Assembly (NCBI GenBank): GCA_004293285.1
Contig: RDYF01000022.1
Location: forward strand, 1 to 41,858
Source: Verrucomicrobiota bacterium
GTDB lineage: Bacteria > Verrucomicrobiota > Verrucomicrobiia > Verrucomicrobiales > Akkermansiaceae
Reading direction: 5' to 3'
DNA length: 41,858 bases
This document shows positions 40,007-41,858 of this stretch, in pieces. The notes under the pieces are model-generated. The model searched no databases and was not told where the DNA came from. It saw nothing but the letters and a program-made list of their open reading frames with translations. Within the stretch, counting starts at the first letter, position 1. Every line of letters starts with the position of its first letter. A program made the translations under genes and the position numbers.

Positions 40007-41858
40007 TTAGTCGATTTCGATTTCGATCTCCAATTTCCCCGGGGAAACCAGAGGAATCTGCGCTTGTTCGTCACCTAAGCTAAGGTTATCAAAAACATTT
40101 TCCATCGCACGAAAAAACACACCGTTGTTGTTCTCATCGTCGGCATCGATGGCCTTGTCGGGAACTTCGGATTGATACGGATCACTGCCAAGTAACAGCG
40201 GCTCACGCGCGTGGACAGGTCGGGCATCGACAACCGTTAGGTCAGCACCGCGATCCATGATCGGTGCATCGCCTCCCGAAATGGCGGCTGTGTGTAGTGG
40301 GCAGCTAGGGATAAATTCTGTGCCCGCGCGAAACAATTCCTTGCGTCGTGCATCACGCAATTTGGCGGGCTGACCTTGCTCGGTAACTGACTCGTAGCAG
40401 TGCGGCGTCGCACGCATGCCGCTGACGCGACAAACATCCACTTCCTCAATGTTCGAAGGTCGACGAATTTCACCTTGCAGGTACTTTTGCGGCAAAGCCT
40501 TCATCGCCGCTTTCCACACGGGTAGAGCAATGTCCTTGCCAAAAGCGCCTTCATACATCGCCGGAGCCCCGCCTTGTAAGAACCCACACCACACTCCACA
40601 AGCCACGCGACTGCTGTAACCAAGACTCCAGCATCCGGAAAAGTCGAAAGTCGAACCCGTTTTCACGGCCCCTTGGAAGGTGGTCGGCATGTCATCCACT
40701 CGCCCTTTGAGATTGCCATCTTTCATTGTGCTGCGCAACATGTCATGCACTTGATAGGCTGTCGCAGGATTGACCGCGACACGACGTGTGCTCGGCGAAG
40801 ATTCGCGTTTCATGATCACCTTGCCTTGGTTGTCATCGATGCGTGTTACATAGGTCGCCTGGCGCGCACCGGTTTCGCCACTTCGGGCAAAAGTCGCCAC
40901 TGCAGAAACAGCTTGCGGCAGTGATGCGGCATCCCATCCCACAAGCAAGCGGGGCAATACCTCGCTCTCTGGAACCTCAAAGCCAAACGAGCGCAAGCCG
41001 TCTGCGATACGGTCCACGCCTACCTTGGTGCCAAAACGCACCATCGCGGCGACTTTGGATTGCTCCAACGCGCGTCGGATGGGAATCATCCCTTGATATC
41101 GGGGTTGGGCAATTTCTGCTCCCCATTCCCCTAGAATGCCTTCGCGTCCACCGACCATGATGCTGCGGTTATCCATCGGCTCATCCTCCACGGCAGTAGC
41201 GGGAGTGAGCCCTTTTTCAAAACCACTCGCGACAAGGAAAGGAAACAATGCTGTTCCCATCGGCTTGCGGCCTTCTTCGATGAAATTGTACTGCGAATGC
41301 GCATGATCGCGACCCCCAAGATAGGCGAGCACCTCACCGGTCTCGTGATCGACCATCAGCAAGGCACCTTGCACGTATTTCGGAGCTCCGCTGCCACGCT
41401 TGTAATCAGATTTTTTGGGCTGCGTGTAGCCTTCTTGTGCTTCGACTTTTGCCAGCGACTCTTCTAACGCAGCTTGTGCGGCATCTTGCACCGACTTGAT
41501 CAAGGTCGTGCGAATCACCAAACCACCGCGTGCGAAGGCATCTTCGCCAATCAAATGACGCGCTTCGGCCGCGATCAATTCATAGACGTGACTCGTGCCA
41601 CGCTTGAGCGGCTTCGGGTTGAGCTGCACGGGAGTGGCGAGAAAGGTCGTCAATTCCTTTTGGGTAATCATGCCCTCCGCATGCATCCGCCGCAGCACGT
41701 GATCGCGTCCACGCTTGTTCACCTCGATGTTATTCAATGGACTGATTTCTAAGGGATTGCGGAGAATGGTCACGATCGAGGCGCATTCGGGAATGGTGAG
41801 GTCTTTCGGCTCTTTGCCAAAATATCCTAGTGCAGCGGAACGCAGTCCGTAGTAACCA
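40007..41858 (-). CDS. Class A penicillin-binding protein, 5' end off the window, degenerate transpeptidase
   Basis: The C-terminal part of a bifunctional murein synthase. The first readable codons continue a GT51 transglycosylase domain (GYYGLRSAALGYFGKE, CASIVTILRNP). The transpeptidase domain follows from VQGALLMVDHETGEVLAYLGG. Its active-site SxxK position reads T-A-L-F (41254-41243, in GRKPMGTALFPF), so the nucleophile Ser is Thr and the Lys is Phe. The SxN site is S-K-V (41059-41051), while KTG is kept (40663-40655). So the glycosyltransferase may work but peptide cross-linking is unlikely. An acidic C-terminal tail ends in EIEIEID. The frame is open to 41858. Confidence 0.88.
   Translation of the reverse strand, partial: GYYGLRSAALGYFGKEPKDLTIPECASIVTILRNPLEISPLNNIEVNKRGRDHVLRRMHAEGMITQKELTTFLATPVQLNPKPLKRGTSHVYELIAAEARHLIGEDAFARGGLVIRTTLIKSVQDAAQAALEESLAKVEAQEGYTQPKKSDYKRGSGAPKYVQGALLMVDHETGEVLAYLGGRDHAHSQYNFIEEGRKPMGTALFPFLVASGFEKGLTPATAVEDEPMDNRSIMVGGREGILGEWGAEIAQPRYQGMIPIRRALEQSKVAAMVRFGTKVGVDRIADGLRSFGFEVPESEVLPRLLVGWDAASLPQAVSAVATFARSGETGARQATYVTRIDDNQGKVIMKRESSPSTRRVAVNPATAYQVHDMLRSTMKDGNLKGRVDDMPTTFQGAVKTGSTFDFSGCWSLGYSSRVACGVWCGFLQGGAPAMYEGAFGKDIALPVWKAAMKALPQKYLQGEIRRPSNIEEVDVCRVSGMRATPHCYESVTEQGQPAKLRDARRKELFRAGTEFIPSCPLHTAAISGGDAPIMDRGADLTVVDARPVHAREPLLLGSDPYQSEVPDKAIDADDENNNGVFFRAMENVFDNLSLGDEQAQIPLVSPGKLEIEIEID

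Noticed and set aside
1..41858. CRISPR arrays, tRNA, rRNA, insertion sequences or prophage genes
   Set aside because: No regularly spaced repeats, tRNA T-loop/acceptor patterns, transposases, integrases or phage structural genes were seen on either strand.

Overview
The window looks like ordinary chromosome from a Gram-negative member of the Verrucomicrobiota (PVC superphylum). This is inferred from gene content, not from a marker-gene search. LpxB implies a lipid A outer membrane. A bactofilin, a XylR-type LacI/AraC hybrid regulator, a lysine/alanine-rich DksA-like protein, S1C-type proteases with altered catalytic sites and a shortened ATP synthase delta subunit all fit that group. Nearly all start codons lack a Shine-Dalgarno sequence. 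I saw no insertion sequence, prophage, CRISPR array, tRNA or rRNA, and no gene-free stretch exceeds 300 bases; the longest are 2314-2560 and 5375-5604.

Layout. 1-2313 (minus): atpB-atpE-atpF-atpH-atpA of the F1Fo ATP synthase, with atpA only entering the window. 2561-4123 (plus): an MFS transporter with a long soluble loop and lower G+C than its neighbours. 4178-5374 (minus): a photolyase/cryptochrome-like protein whose FAD domain comes first. 5605-7917 (plus): purL. 7931-13222 (minus): scpB-pheA, a terminator, then recJ-ymdB-miaA; the recJ 3' end looks frameshifted. 13408-15681 (plus): DksA-like protein, rpmG, rpsR, folE2. 15758-17142 (minus): bactofilin and a TPR membrane protein. 17253-18600 (plus): lpxB and a histidine-rich lipoprotein. 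18594-20614 (minus): argH and a RibD-type reductase. 20786-22596 (plus): C39-like peptidase and acpS. 22558-23169 (minus): a TetR regulator. 23328-29727 (plus): an active DegP-like protease, a pseudoprotease with an internal PDZ domain, an MCE/MlaD protein, a XylR-like regulator, a TIGR01777 epimerase, and an AraC regulator starting inside a Fur-like palindrome. 29702-34535 (minus): SNF2 helicase, then gmk, stand-alone coaC and an unknown protein. 34602-35381 (plus): orphan ParA. 35433-36641 (minus): winged-helix regulator and DUF3592 protein. 36755-38679 (plus): ispD and an M16 peptidase. 38681-41858 (minus): a class A PBP with a degenerate transpeptidase site (5' end off the window) and a zinc-ribbon membrane protein.

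How the genes work together. Most of the window is housekeeping: energy (atp), purines (purL, gmk), cofactors (folE2, coaC, acpS, RibD-like), amino acids (pheA, argH), isoprenoids (ispD), translation (rpmG, rpsR, miaA), chromosome handling (scpB, recJ, parA, SNF2) and envelope biogenesis (lpxB, bactofilin, MCE, PBP, proteases). The more unusual biology lies in rearranged or decayed enzyme folds: the FAD-first photolyase relative, the PDZ-interrupted pseudoprotease next to an active sister, the PBP whose SxxK motif is lost, the DksA domain on a histone-H1-like tail, and the short ATP synthase delta. Several non-coding structures also stand out: a G-quadruplex motif plus hairpin between atpE and atpF, a Fur-like palindrome at the AraC gene, and a mini-ORF/hairpin leader before purL.
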